Assembly (NCBI RefSeq): GCF_000499845.2
Contig: NC_023753.2
Location: 24,228,942 to 24,292,941, forward strand
Direction of reading: 5' to 3'
DNA: 64,000 bases
Origin: Phaseolus vulgaris
Taxonomy: Eukaryota; Streptophyta; Magnoliopsida; Fabales; Fabaceae
The position numbers were made by a program, and so were the translations under genes. Position 1 is the stretch's first letter; the number at the start of each line of letters is the position of its first letter. Shown one piece after another: positions 12,455 to 24,172 of the stretch. The notes beneath the pieces were generated by a model. It was not told where the DNA came from and made no database searches. It saw only the letters and a list, made by a program, of their open reading frames with translations.

Positions 12455-12589
12455 CTTCTAGCATTCATGGCTCAGCAGATCACAAATGCCTAAAACCGTT
12501 TGGAAAGTTCTCCCAATCTGTTTCCTATTGAAAAAGCATAATTAGTTAAAGGAAAACGATAAGAAAAATACATGAAGAAAATTCAGATC

Positions 12590-14324
12590 TGAAAATGAAG
12601 GGAAGAGGAAGAAGATTCGAGAAGGTAGGCGAATTCTGTGATAATGATTAGGCCTGGAAGAAGGAAGTTGCGTGGGTTCTTGAAAAAGTCTTTAAATTCA
12701 TCCAAAAGCTGCGAAATTACTAGCGGAATAGGTTGTTGGGTAGCATGTGTAGCCATAGATTCAAGTAAAGAAGTATCTATATAACAAACTTGGAGCATAG
12801 TAAGATGGAGGACTCCTTTAGAAAGAGTTCTATGTAACTGCTGTTTTTTAACAGTACAAAGGCCTTTAGAAGAAGTTCCACGAAGGACATGTCTCCTACC
12901 TTGCACTGTAAATTCCATTATCAGTTTATCAAAATTTCCAAGTAATGTTACCCAATGTAACCTGCCATGCACCAAATCACAGCAACCCAACAGTATAAGC
13001 AACATATCTGAGGTGAAAGTAGCCTGCTGGATTGTCTATGAAAAATCCTTTACTACAGATGAAATCTGTAGCTTAGTACCATCTGCACTACCACATTTAA
13101 AGGATCCCACCCCATAATCTTCAACCAAATTTCTTGGCAACATTAATATCCAAGAAATTGTGTGTACTCCCACTATCTATTAAGACATGAATAGGCCTTT
13201 TGTTATGATAACCAGTAATTCGCATAGTGCTGAAATCAGCAACCCCTGTTAAAGCATTCATGGAAGTTTTTGATTCTTTCATGTCTGCATCTGTAGCATG
13301 CATCTCACTATCAGATGATTGGAGTTCCTCATCTTCATCATTCATTTCTAAAACATGTATTTGGAATTTCTTGCGAGTCAAACTATGAGTTTGAGTAAAA
13401 GGTTCATCACAAAAGTAACAAAGACCCTTAGCTCCTATTTTTGCCATATATTCAGGAGTAAGGTTCTTGACAATCTTGGGTGCTGTCTTGAAATAGTCCA
13501 GCCCTGAAAGTGCGAGAGAGACTGGTTTTTCTCCCAATAAGGATTTTGGAGGCAAAAGATTTGTATCTAGTTAGTTTATTGAAGGGAGCTGCTACCGAGG
13601 ATGGAGAACTAGCAGTTTCATACATTTAACCCAACGTAAAGCCCTTCCCACAAAATCCGGTTGAAACATTCTCACCATCATTTGAATGTCCTTCTTTAAT
13701 CCTCCTAAAAAACAACTCAAAGTATGCTCTTCTGATAACTGGATTCGAGAAACAAGAGCATCAAAATCCTCATGGTATTTTTGAACGGTGGTCGTTTGGA
13801 GAGCAACTTCATTAAGTCAGCCATGGGATCATCACATTCTTCACCGAATCGGTCAATCAACAATTTAGTGTATTCAACCCAATTATGAATAGGAAAATTA
13901 CAAGCAGTCCTGACAAATGCCGTAATTCATTGCAAGGCTTCCCCTTCAAGATGAATTATAGCTATCTTGACTGTAACATCGTCAGGTGTATTATCGATAG
14001 AAAAGTAATTCTCAGCCTGGTAGATCCATTGATGAACATTATCGCCAGAAAATTTTTGGAAAATCTATTTTGGCGAGTCTCGTGCCGCAAGAATACTGTG
14101 ATGTAAGGCCCCTATTTTGGTTCAGAGTTGTGTCCGCAGAATAACCATTACCATCCGTGCCTTCTTGTGACTTTCGAAATTGTTCTTGAATGTTGTTTGT
14201 TAAAGATGCATCAAGAGCCTTTTGAATGTTCGCCCTAAGTTCCATCAAACGCGTTTCCAGTCGTGTTGTGATACGATCCTCCATGTCCTTCATTGCTGTT
14301 TGTGTTCTTGTGTTTTCCACCATG
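12590..14324 (-). pseudogene. Ty3/Gypsy gag-protease remnant
   Basis: Gag starts at the CAT near 14324 (MVENTRTQTAMKDMEDRI). A CCHC-like knuckle is suggested near 13450-13410 (KGLCYFCDEPF). An aspartic protease with HVLIDSGSTHNFLD lies near 13180-13130. The protease-RT linker with PLVISQLLDEFKDFF and FLLPG lies near 12700-12640. The sequence stops just where reverse transcriptase should begin. Frameshifts separate the blocks. This is the 5' third of a Gypsy element on the minus strand; RT, RNase H and integrase are lost. Confidence 0.75.
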
Positions 14325-14497
14325 AAAAGGGAAGAGTGTTTACACAATTGAAAGAATATTATTCCTATACACAGAATGAGAAGTTTCCCTTTTATACTCT
14401 CAACATACACGTGCCTCAACTAAACATATACACGTCACTGACAGCTCATCCATATCAGAAAACATGCATAAAACTTGTTTTCCTTTGAGCATCAACC
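14324..14497 (-). repeat. LTR-like repeat at gag 5' end
   Basis: Right-hand partner of 11866-12027, directly upstream (minus strand) of the Gypsy gag start. Ends ten bases before the MULE target-site duplication, so the MULE inserted next to or inside this old LTR. Confidence 0.5.
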
Positions 14498-14506
14498 GCA
14501 TAGTCA

Positions 14507-14515
14507 TTTTCAGTA
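14507..14515. repeat. MULE target-site duplication, left
   Basis: TTTTCAGTA, identical to 41547-41555. Nine base pairs is the standard Mutator duplication. Confidence 0.9.
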
Positions 14516-14610
14516 GGAAAATGATTATTTGACACCTCCAAATCGTTTGCTCCAATTTACACCTGTGTGACGTGGAGGAATGGATGATGTGGCATGGGCA
14601 GTTTTGGTAT
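14516..14610 (+). repeat. MULE left terminal inverted repeat
   Basis: Starts GGAAAATGATTATTTGACAC. The reverse complement of the right end starts GGGAACCGATATTTTGACAC. Similarity is strong over the first 21 bases and patchy to about 95 bp (ATGATGTGGCATGGG here, ATTATGTGGGGCCAG there). Confidence 0.85.
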
Positions 14611-14659
14611 TTTTGTTAAAAGCAACGTGGCTTGTGATCTGAAAAGGGGGAAGAGTGTA

Positions 14660-14940
14660 TTAGGGTTTGAAATTCAAATTTCCAGCAAGCATAGGAACGT
14701 GTAGAGATAGACGAACGGTGACTTCGGTGACTGCGGAGAAGAAGTTGTGTACGGTGACGGCGGAGAGGGCAAAGGTGCTAACTAACGGTGACGGCGGAGT
14801 AGTGCTAACTTAGGGTGGTTTATTGCGAAGTGACGGCGGAGTAGTGCGAAGTGACGGTGGTGTGCGAAACGCTGCGAGGAAGGAGGAGAAGGTGGTTTGC
14901 GAAACGGTACGAGGAAGGAGGAGAAGGTAAGTTTGTTTAT
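14660..14940 (+). repeat. MULE left subterminal repeats, possible 5' leader exon
   Basis: Several imperfect copies of GGTGACGGCGGAG and of GTGCGAAACG-TGCGAGGAAGG lie between 14718 and 14925. The stretch is purine- and G-rich and is followed by AAGGTAAGTTTG, a strong splice-donor match, at about 14924-14935. It could be the non-coding first exon and promoter of the protease gene. That role is inference; the repeats are seen directly. Confidence 0.5.
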
Positions 14941-15218
14941 TTTGGTGTAGTGATTGACCAAATTTGACTGCTATAGTGGATGTATTTGAGATTGTGCATG
15001 CATAGGTAATCCTGGGAACTGAATCTGTATGGGGTGTGTGACTGTGAAGGATTATGGATTGATGTTCTATTTCGTTGGCTGACGTTCGAAATTGATTTTC
15101 TGAGAAGCAACAAATGTATCTTAGAAATTAACGTGGGTTCATTGCCTAAGTCCTGAAGGGCAGTTATAGGTTTTTGGTCTCCTAATCCTTCATATGAAAT
15201 TTCATGAAAATAAACGAA

Positions 15219-15702
15219 GTCAGTATAACACATTTGGTAAGTTGGAAAATCATGTGTTCATAAAAGTACTTGTAATTCCAAAAGCCTCCTTTAAGGTTAT
15301 TCTTTTTTGGACATTTTGTTAACAGCAAATAGGTACCATCATTTGGTGTACATATTATATTTAGTTTTTTACCCTTGAGTATGTATTTGTTGTCTAGAAT
15401 ACTGCAAATATTTTATGTTTCAGCCGACAAGAGGAATTGTCGCACACACCTAGAAACAAAGTCAGTATAACACATTTGGTAAGTTGAAAAATCATGTGTT
15501 CATAAAAGTACTTGTAATTCCAAAAGCCTCCTCTAAGGTTATTCTTTTTTGGACATTTTGTTAACAGCAAATAGGTACCATCATTTGGTGTACATATTAT
15601 ATTTAGTTTTTTACCCTTGAGTATGTATTTGTTGTCTACAATACTACAAATATTTTATGTTTCAGCCGACAAGAGGAATTGTCGCACACACCTAGAAACG
15701 AA
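15219..15702 (+). repeat. Two tandem copies of a 242-bp unit
   Basis: CAGTATAACACATTTGGTAA starts at 15221 and again at 15463, and CAGTAT recurs at 15705, giving a period of 242. The copies differ at only a few bases. Each contains CATTTTGTTAACAGCAAATA and ends with CAGCCGACAAGAGGAATTGT. No coding potential is seen. Confidence 0.9.
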
Positions 15703-15730
15703 GTCAGTATATTAAATTTGTATCTCATTT

Positions 15731-18700
15731 GTACCGTTATAGTGTAAGTGGGGACCCATGAATTACTTTTTGCTTGGTCATTGTCTTATATTTTGTTTTT
15801 GCATTCCTGTAAGTGGAACTGATTGTTGTATGTAGTTTAGACATATTTGGATGGTATCAATGTTAATTAGGTGGGTTTTAGCATGATTTGGTGGTCATTG
15901 GAACCGTTATACTGTAAGTGGGGACCCATGTGTTAATAAGTGGGGACCCATGAATTACTTTCTGCTTGGTCATTGTCTTAAATTTTGTTTTTGCATTCCT
16001 GTAAGTGGAAGTGATTGTTGTATGTAGTTTAGACATAGTTGGATGGTATGAATGTTAATTGGGTGGGTTTTAGCATGATTTGGTGGTCATTGGAACCGTT
16101 ATACTGTAAGTGGGGACCCATGTGTTAATAAGTGGGGACCCATGAATTACTTTCTGCTTGGTCATTGTCTTAAATTTTGTTTTTGCATTCCTGTAAGTGG
16201 AAGTGATTGTTGTATGTAGTTTAGACATATTTGGATGGTATCAATGTTAATTAGGTGGGTTTTAGCATGATTTGGTGGTCATTGGAACCGTTATACTGTA
16301 AGTGGGGACCCATGTGTTAATAAGTGGGGACCCATGAATTACTTTCTGCTTGGTCATTGTCTTAAATTTTGTTTTTGCATTCCTGTAAGTGGAAGTGATT
16401 GTTGTATGTAGTTTAGACATAGTTGGATGGTTTGAATGTTAATTGGGTGGGTTTTAGCATGATTTGGTGGTCATTGGAACCGTTATAGTGTAAGTGGGGA
16501 CCCATGTGTTAATAAGTGGGGACCCATGAATTACTTTCTGCTTGGTCATTGTCTTAAATTTTGTTTTTGCATTCCTGTAAGGGGAACTGATTGTTGTATG
16601 TAGTTTAGACATATTTGGATGGTATCAATGTTAATTAGGTGGGTTTTAGCATGATTTGGTGGTCATTGGAACCGTTATACTGTAAGTGGGGACCCATGTG
16701 TTAATAAGTGGGGACCCATGAATTACTTTCTGCTTGGTCATTGTCTTAAATTTTGTTTTTGCATTCCTGTAAGTGGAAGTGATTGTTGTATGTAGTTTAG
16801 ACATAGTTGGATGGTATGAATGTTAATTGGGTGGGTTTTAGCATGATTTGGTGGTCATTGGAACCGTTATACTGTAAGTGGGGACCCATGTGTTAATAAG
16901 TGGGGACCCATGAATTACTTTCTGCTTGGTCATTGTCTTAAATTTTGTTTTTGCATTCCTGTAAGTGGAAGTGATTGTTGTATGTAGTTTAGACATATTT
17001 GGATGGTATCAATGTTAATTAGGTGGGTTTTAGCATGATTTGGTGGTCATTGGAACTGTTATACTGTAAGTGGGGACCCATGTGTTAATAAGTGGGGACC
17101 CATGAATTACTTTCTGCTTGGTCATTGTCTTAAATTTTGTTTTTGCATTCCTGTAAGTGGAAGTGATTGTTGTATGTAGTTTAGACATAGTTGGATGGTT
17201 TGAATGTTAATTGGGTGGGTTTTAGCATGATTTGGTGGTCATTGGAACCGTTATAGTGTAAGTGGGGACCCATGTGTTAATAAGTGAGGACCCATGAATT
17301 ACTTTCTGCTTGGTCATTGTCTTAAATTTTGTTTTTGCATTCCTGTAAGGGGAACTGATTGTTGTATGTAGTTTAGACATATTTGGATGGTATCAATGTT
17401 AATTAGGTGGGTTTTAGCATGATTTGGTGGTCATTGGAACCGTTATACTGTAAGTGGGGACCCATGTGTTAATAAGTGGGGACCCATGAATTACTTTCTG
17501 CTTGGTCATTGTCTTAAATTTTGTTTTTGCATTCCTGTAAGTGGAAGTGATTGTTGTATGTAGTTTAGACATAGTTGGATGGTATGAATGTTAATTGGGT
17601 GGGTTTTAGCATGATTTGGTGGTCATTGGAACCGTTATACTGTAAGTGGGGACCCATGTGTTAATAAGTGGGGACCCATGAATTACTTTCTGCTTGGTCA
17701 TTGTCTTAAATTTTGTTTTTGCATTCCTGTAAGTGGAAGTGATTGTTGTATGTAGTTTAGACATATTTGGATGGTATCAATGTTAATTAGGTGGGTTTTA
17801 GCATGATTTGGTGGTCATTGGAACCGTTATACTGTAAGTGGGGACCCATGTGTTAATAAGTGGGGACCCATGAATTACTTTCTGCTTGGTCATTGTCTTA
17901 ATTTTTGTTTTTGCATTCCTGTAAGGGGAACTGATTGTTGTATGTAGTTTAGACATATTTGGATGGTATCAATGTTAATTAGGTGGGTTTTAGCATGATT
18001 TGGTGGTCATTGGAACCGTTATACTGTAAGTGGGGACCCATGTGTTAATAAGTGGGGACCCATGAATTACTTTCTGCTTGGTCATTGTCTTAAATTTTGT
18101 TTTTGCATTCCTGTAAGTGGAAGTGATTGTTGTATGTAGTTTAGACATAGTTGGATGGTATGAATGTTAATTGGGTGGGTTTTAGCATGATTTGGTGGTC
18201 ATTGGAACCGTTATACTGTAAGTGGGGACCCATGTGTTAATAAGTGGGGACCCATGAATTACTTTCTGCTTGGTCATTGTCTTAAATTTTGTTTTTGCAT
18301 TCCTGTAAGTGGAAGTGATTGTTGTATGTAGTTTAGACATAGTTGGATGGTTTGAATGTTAATTGGGTGGGTTTTAGCATGATTTGGTGGTCATTGGAAC
18401 CGTTATAGTGTAAGTGGGGACCCATGTGTTAATAAGTGGGGACCCATGAATTACTTTCTGCTTGGTCATTGTCTTAAATTTTGTTTTTGCATTCCTGTAA
18501 GGGGAACTGATTGTTGTATGTAGTTTAGACATATTTGGATGGTATCAATGTTAATTAGGTGGGTTTTAGCATGATTTGGTGGTCATTGGAACCGTTATAC
18601 TGTAAGTGGGGACCCATGTGTTAATAAGTGGGGACCCATGAATTACTTTCTGCTTGGTCATTGTCTTAAATTTTGTTTTTGCATTCCTGTAAGTGGAAGT

Positions 18701-19918
18701 GATTGTTGTATGTAGTTTAGACATAGTTGGATGGTATGAATGTTAATTGGGTGGGTTTTAGCATGATTTGGTGGTCATTGGAACCGTTATACTGTAAGTG
18801 GGGACCCATGTGTTAATAAGTGGGGACCCATGAATTACTTTCTGCTTGGTCATTGTCTTAAATTTTGTTTTTGCATTCCTGTAAGTGGAAGTGATTGTTG
18901 TATGTAGTTTAGACATATTTGGATGGTATCAATGTTAATTAGGTGGGTTTTAGCATGATTTGGTGGTCATTGGAACCGTTATACTGTAAGTGGGGACCCA
19001 TGTGTTAATAAGTGGGGACCCATGAATTACTTTCTGCTTGGTCATTGTCTTAATTTTTGTTTTTGCATTCCTGTAAGTGGAAGTGATTGTTGTATGTAGT
19101 TTAGACATAGTTGGATGGTTTGAATGTTAATTGGGTGGGTTTTAGCATGATTTGGTGGTCATTGGAACCGTTATAGTGTAAGTGGGGACCCATGTGTTAA
19201 TAAGTGGGGACCCATGAATTACTTTCTGCTTGGTCATTGTCTTAAATTTTGTTTTTGCATTCCTGTAAGTGGAAGTGATTGTTGTATGTAGTTTAGACAT
19301 ATTTGGATGGTATCAATGTTAATTAGGTGGGTTTTAGCATGATTTGGTGGTCATTGGAACCGTTATACTGTAAGTGGGGACCCATGTGTTAATAAGTGGG
19401 GACCCATGAATTACTTTCTGCTTGGTCATTGTCTTAAATTTTGTTTTTGCATTCCTGTAAGTGGAAGTGATTGTTGTATGTAGTTTAGACATAGTTGGAT
19501 GGTTTGAATGTTAATTGGGTGGGTTTTAGCATGATTTGGTGGTCATTGGAACCGTTATAGTGTAAGTGGGGACCCATGAATTACTTTCTGCTTGGTCATT
19601 GTCTTAAATTTTGTTTTTGCATTCCTGTATGGGGAACTGATTGTTGTATGTAGTTTAGACATATTTGGATGGTATCAATGTTAATTAGGTGGGTTTTAGC
19701 ATGATTTGGTGGTCATTGGAACCGTTATACTGTAAGTGGGGACCCATGTGTTAATAACTGGGGACCCCTGAAGTACTTTCTGCTTGGTCTTTGTCTTAAA
19801 TTTTGTTTTTGCATTCTTGTAAGTGGAACTGAATGTCATGTGTAAGTGACACATAGTTGGATTGTATTAATGTTAATTGAGTGGGTTTTAACTTGATGTG
19901 GTGGCCATTGGTTTTTTG
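15731..19918 (+). repeat. Tandem array 1: about 22 units of 192 bp
   Basis: The unit start GAACCGTTATA occurs at 15901, 16093, 16285, 16477 and so on to 19549, exactly 192 bp apart. The units at 15731 and 19549 are 170 bp because they lack the same 22-bp TGTGTTAATAAG-GGGACCCA segment. The last unit (from 19719) is diverged. Each unit has two GTGGGGACCCATG boxes. Variant types alternate (TATCAATG/TATGAATG/TTTGAATG; ATAGTTGG/ATATTTGG), making a higher-order pattern. The array ends about 12 bp before the first coding exon of the protease gene. Confidence 0.95.
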
Positions 19919-19930
19919 AAGTTTTAGAGA

Positions 19931-22708
19931 ATGGAAACTTCACGGTCCAAGAATTTTGTCCGTCATGCAAAAGCTGATATGAAGGTACTAATTTTACATT
20001 TTGTTCATAATAGTTGAATATTTTGTGAATTGACATGGTTGAATAAATAAAGTTGTTATTGGTTTATGTTCTGATGTTGCAGGTACGAGTTAGGCACAAT
20101 GTGCTGACTCAATATATTGTTGATGTCAACCGTAAACTTAGTAGGTTTCAACAAGAAAGGATTAAACAAACTCCATTTAAGTGGATGCTTGAAATGGACA
20201 AAGTGTTGGATATATCTAACAGCCTCATGATAGAACTATTAAGTAGATGGGCAGCCGATAAGGAAGCATTTAGGATTAGAAAAAGTATAGTTCCATTTTC
20301 AACTCTTGATGTGTGTTTTGCATTAGGATTGCCGGTTGTGGGGGAAGAGGTGAAAATGGAGAATGATGAGGGAGGTGTTGTGAATACATTGTTTGAAGAA
20401 GGGGAGGAAATGAATTTGTCAACAATTTTGAAAAAGTTGGAGGATAAAAATTTGAACAAAAATGTTGATGATTTTGTTAGGTTATACATATTGCTAGGGT
20501 TATATGTATTTTATGTTCCTAGAACTTCTAGAACCTTTACTTCTTTTGCTTTTAAGTGTTTAGACAATTTAGATGCATTACAATTATATAATTGGGGGGG
20601 GGGGGGGTGCAGTGTATAATGTCTTAGTTACAAGTTTGACGAGGGCATCCCAAGTTTACTACGAAGACAAGAATGTTAGTGAAATATATTTGGCAGGTTG
20701 TGTCGTTGTTTTGCAGGTTAGTTAAAATTTGTAAAATTATGTTGTCTTAAATTATTAGTGATTTTGTTTAATTGTTAATTAGTTACGTATTATATTTTTG
20801 GAAATAGGTGTGGGCGGTCCACCATGTGGGTGTTGGCGACCGTGCCCAGTGTATTGGTTTTCCACGATTTTTGCATTGGCCGAGTGTTAATAATCGTGGA
20901 AGAAGGTTACATGAAGTTTTTTTATCTACTGAGGTATATTTGCGAATTGTTTAGTTTTTTGTGCATGTTATTGGGGAAAATTAAAATTTACTCAAAAGTA
21001 ATTGTTTTTTCAGATTGTATGCGATTGGCCGGTAAGTGCTGAAGAGGAAGGAATCCAAATTTTGAAAGAAGCCTTAGCAGATTCTGATGATGGTGTTGGG
21101 GAAAATAGTGGTGGTAAAAGTGAGTGGGACGACTTAGTTTACCAGCACAAACTTTGTGAGAAGAAAGTTGCAGATAACGAATTAAAAATTGATCATTTGG
21201 ACAAGCAAATTAAAGAGGTCCGACAAATGCTTGTTAAAGAAAAGGAGTGGTCAGTTGGATTTGTGCGTGGAGCCAACCCAACCTCTCATGGAGCAAGCTG
21301 TGCTGGTCCAAGCTCATGCAGTTTGGATATGTCCAAAATTTATAAAACATTTTTTGCATTCAAGTTTGACATGAAACGGTAAGTACATATAATTGTAGGC
21401 ATTACTTCATTTGTTGTTATTGCTTGATTATTGAGTTGGTGTTAAATGTTGATGTAGTGTCATTGTGGATATACAAAACAACATGTTGACGAGGCTGAAT
21501 TTGCAATCATTAAGGCCGCGATCAAGAGTTGACAATATGGTAAAAATGTACATATTGTATTAGTTGTTCTATTTACTTGTAATATTTACTTAGTTATATT
21601 TAATGTGTTTGTAGGTTATGCTATCTGTAACCGGCTTCTTAAATATGAATCAAATTGTTCATTTTGGAGTGGTGAATCGGTTTTCATTCAATCCGTTTTT
21701 TGCGGTTAGTGTCGATTTAAATTCATTTTGATTTCTTATAAGTTTTTGTTATTACTAATAATAGAAATTGTTGTTGCAGACTCGTGTAATTGAGGAGATG
21801 ATCAACAAAAGGGTACAAAATTCATGGTCCAGTTTGGATTACATGTCATTTTATGAGAATGCTTTATTCCCATATCAGGGAATATCTTATTGTGATTATG
21901 TAAGTTAATATTATTCATGTTTTCTGTGAAATTTGTTGGTGTTTGTTAGAATGGTGATGTTGAGTGTGACTTTAAACTTTGCAACGTTTTGTAGGTGTTT
22001 GTCCCAACCGTGTTCCAGGAACACTGGTGGCTGTACGCACTCAATTGTCGAACCAAGCAATTGCATGTATTGGACTCCATTGGTCATGGAATTCAAGATC
22101 GATTCAAGATTGATAAAGCAATGGTAAATACCTGCATGTTGTTGAATACTTATGAATATATTTGGTTTGGATTTCTTCATCATTGTTGTTAAATTGCATG
22201 TGGTAGGTTGATCGTCTACAACACCTTTTTGAAATTCTTGACGAATTTTCTGGAAAGAGTGGTCGTCAAATTTTATTGGTAAAAGAAAATGTTCCCCTAC
22301 AACCGAATTGGTTAGTATTGACAGTAATATTCATATTTATTTTGATTTGATATTTTCTCTAATTTGGTTTGGAGTTAATATTTTGAATTCTTCTTTAGGG
22401 TTAAATTTATTTTGGTTGTATGCAGTTATGACTGTGGTATTTTAGTTGTGAAATATATGAAGTTGTGGGATGGTTCACAACACTTGGAAGGGTATACCTT
22501 TCCAAATTACACCACGGTAAGAGTTATTTTTGATAACTTAACACATTTTATTTATTTATAGTTTGGTGATTGCAAACTGATTCCATGATATATTATTTAG
22601 AAGGAGCTCCTACGCTTTCGTCAAGAGATGCTAACTTCGTGGGTGTTGCATGAGTTTAACGTTCAACGAAAAGCTGTATTGACAGATTTGGAAGTAGATT
22701 GCCCTTGA
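19931..22708 (+). CDS. Ulp1-like (C48) cysteine protease gene of the MULE
   Basis: Eleven exons can be traced: 19931-19984, 20083-20716, 20808-20933, 21014-21378, 21458-21539, 21615-21704, 21780-21899, 21995-22123, 22207-22310, 22426-22516 and 22601-22708, all with GT-AG introns. The start is ATG at 19931 (METSRSKNFVRHAK). Exon 2 is a DUF1985-like domain found with plant transposon-borne Ulp1 proteins. Exon 4 is a charged linker. Exon 8 has EHWWLYALNC (catalytic His) and HVLDSIG (Asp). Exons 9-10 have PLQPN and YDCGILVVKYM (oxyanion Gln and catalytic Cys). Ulp1 enzymes cleave SUMO-type conjugates; the role here is unknown. A run of 14 G at 20594-20607 puts exon 2 out of frame by one base, giving a stop at 20619. 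Without that, the gene reads through. It lies between 192-bp arrays 1 and 2. Confidence 0.8.
20594..20607 (+). other. G14 homopolymer with apparent +1 frameshift
   Basis: The run lies in the codons for NWGG; the minus-strand paralogue has MYNWGGLVYEIL at the same place. Ten or thirteen G would keep frame into AVYNVLV, but fourteen gives a stop three codons later. It could be a sequencing error, a real slippage mutation or a length-variable site. Confidence 0.8.
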
Positions 22709-22910
22709 TTTTTATTGGACACTTTCAATTGTAACAAAAAAAAATGTTACTTATTATGAGTTTATGTGAACAATGTAGATACTTTTATTTAATGAATGGA
22801 AGCATTCTCAATTTCATTTAAGTTATTTAATTTAAGAATTTTTTTATATCATATTTTGGGCAGAAAGTTGTCACTGGAGCACATGAATGTGAAGGTCTTT
22901 GTTAATAAAT

Positions 22911-23765
22911 TAATTGGAACCCTTATAGTGTAAGAGGGACCCTTGTGTTAATAAGTGGGGTCCCAAGAAAAACTTTGTGCATGGTCATTGTTTTCAAATA
23001 TTTTTTTGGATTCCTTTAAATGGAATTGAATGTTGTGTGTAAGTGAGACATACTTGCAGTGTATGGATGTTAATTGGGTGGGTTTTACCATGATGTGGTG
23101 GTCATACAAACCCTTATACTGTAAGTGGGGACCCATGTGTTAATAAGTGGGGACCCATGAATTACTTTCTGCATCGTCATTATTTTGAAATAATTTTTTG
23201 GATTCCTGTAAATGGAATTGAATCTTGTGCGCAAGTGAGACATACTTCCAGTGTATGGATGTTAATTTGGTGGGTTTTACCCTGATGTGGTGGTCATAGA
23301 AACCCTTGTACTGTAAGTGGGGACCCATGTGTTAATAAGTGGGGACCCAAGCATAACTTTGTGCATGGTCATTGTTTTCATAAATTTTTTTGGATTCCTG
23401 TAAATGGAATTGAATGTTGTGTGCAAGTGAGACATACTTGCAGTGTACGGATGTTAATTGGGTGGGTTTTACCCTGATGTGGTGGTCATTGGAACCCTTG
23501 TACTGTAAGTGGGGACCCATGTGTTAATAAGTGGGGACCCAACAATAACTTTGTGCATGGTCATTGATTTCAAAATAAATTTTGGATTCCTGTAAATGGA
23601 ATTGAATGTTGTGTGCAAGTGAGACATACTTCTAGTGTATGGATGTTAATTGGGTGGGTTTTACCCTGATGTGGTGGTCATAGAAACCCTTGTACTGTAA
23701 GTGGGGACCCATGTGTTAATAAGTGGGGACCCATTAATTACTTTCTGCATGGTTATGGTTTTCAT
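22911..23765 (+). repeat. Tandem array 2: four and a half units of 192 bp
   Basis: CCCTTATA/CCCTTGTA starts at about 22921, 23111, 23303, 23495 and 23687 (spacings 190, 192, 192, 192). It is the same family as array 1 (GTAAGTGGGGACCCATGTGT, GTTAATTGGGTGGGTTTTA, GATGTGGTGGTCAT) but clearly diverged from it. It lies between the 3' end of the protease gene and the 3' side of the transposase gene, which converge here. Because 192 is 64 codons, similar 62-codon frames recur on the minus strand; they are not genes. Confidence 0.95.
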
Positions 23766-24172
23766 GTTGCTTTATCTCACTGCAACTGCATGCATGCAAG
23801 GGAGGGGATTACAATAATTTTATGACCAACCTAATTGTCATTCAATTCAACGAAATTCAATGCAACAAATTTAAAATGATTGTATTTTGAAGACATCATG
23901 GTTATCATTTTGTTCAATACACAAGGTACAACCAAATGGTGCAAGAATGATTTTTATATAACCATCTGTTGAAACAAAGAAGACATGAAATTGATTTGTA
24001 ACTTAACATTGCAGTACAACAAGTATTATCAATATATATAGGAATTTATCCCATGTACGATGTTCAAATAGTGAGGAGTTGTGATGCACCAAAAATGATA
24101 AAGGTTCTCTTCTATGTCATATAAAACACTTCCTTGTGTGTAAAAAGTTTTGTGGATCCTTCATTACAACCT
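23766..24172. other. Spacer between array 2 and the transposase 3' end
   Basis: A+T-rich with no reading frame or repeat recognised. It probably holds the 3' UTR and polyadenylation sites of the transposase gene. Confidence 0.3.

Larger units (their letters stand above)
11132..12468 (-). pseudogene. Bet1-like SNARE gene, 5' two exons only
   Basis: Exon 1 (12468-12455) encodes MNAR plus the first bases of the next codon and ends AG|GTTAGT. Exon 2 (11273-11132) begins after a TTTCAG acceptor and encodes DGRNNRVALFNGIEEGG, IRASSLYS, HDNDQALDGLQDGVNLLKR, then a GTAAGC donor. This matches the N-terminus and the start of the SNARE helix of plant Bet1-like proteins (ER-Golgi vesicle fusion, family length about 120 aa). 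The rest of the SNARE motif and the C-terminal membrane anchor are absent from this window. The intron holds an LTR-like repeat (11866-12027). It is either a truncated duplicate or a gene whose remaining exons lie beyond the left edge, past the transposon cluster. Confidence 0.6.

Noticed and set aside
15731..19918. CRISPR-like regular repeat array
   Set aside because: The repeats are head-to-tail 192-bp monomers with no unique spacers, in a plant genome; it is a satellite array.
20148..20489. Antisense 113-aa frame
   Set aside because: Shadow of exon 2 of the Ulp1-like gene.
22948..23520. Three similar 62-aa reading frames starting MGPHLQYKG on the minus strand
   Set aside because: They recur because the 192-bp satellite period is a multiple of three; no start context, homology or conservation beyond the monomer.
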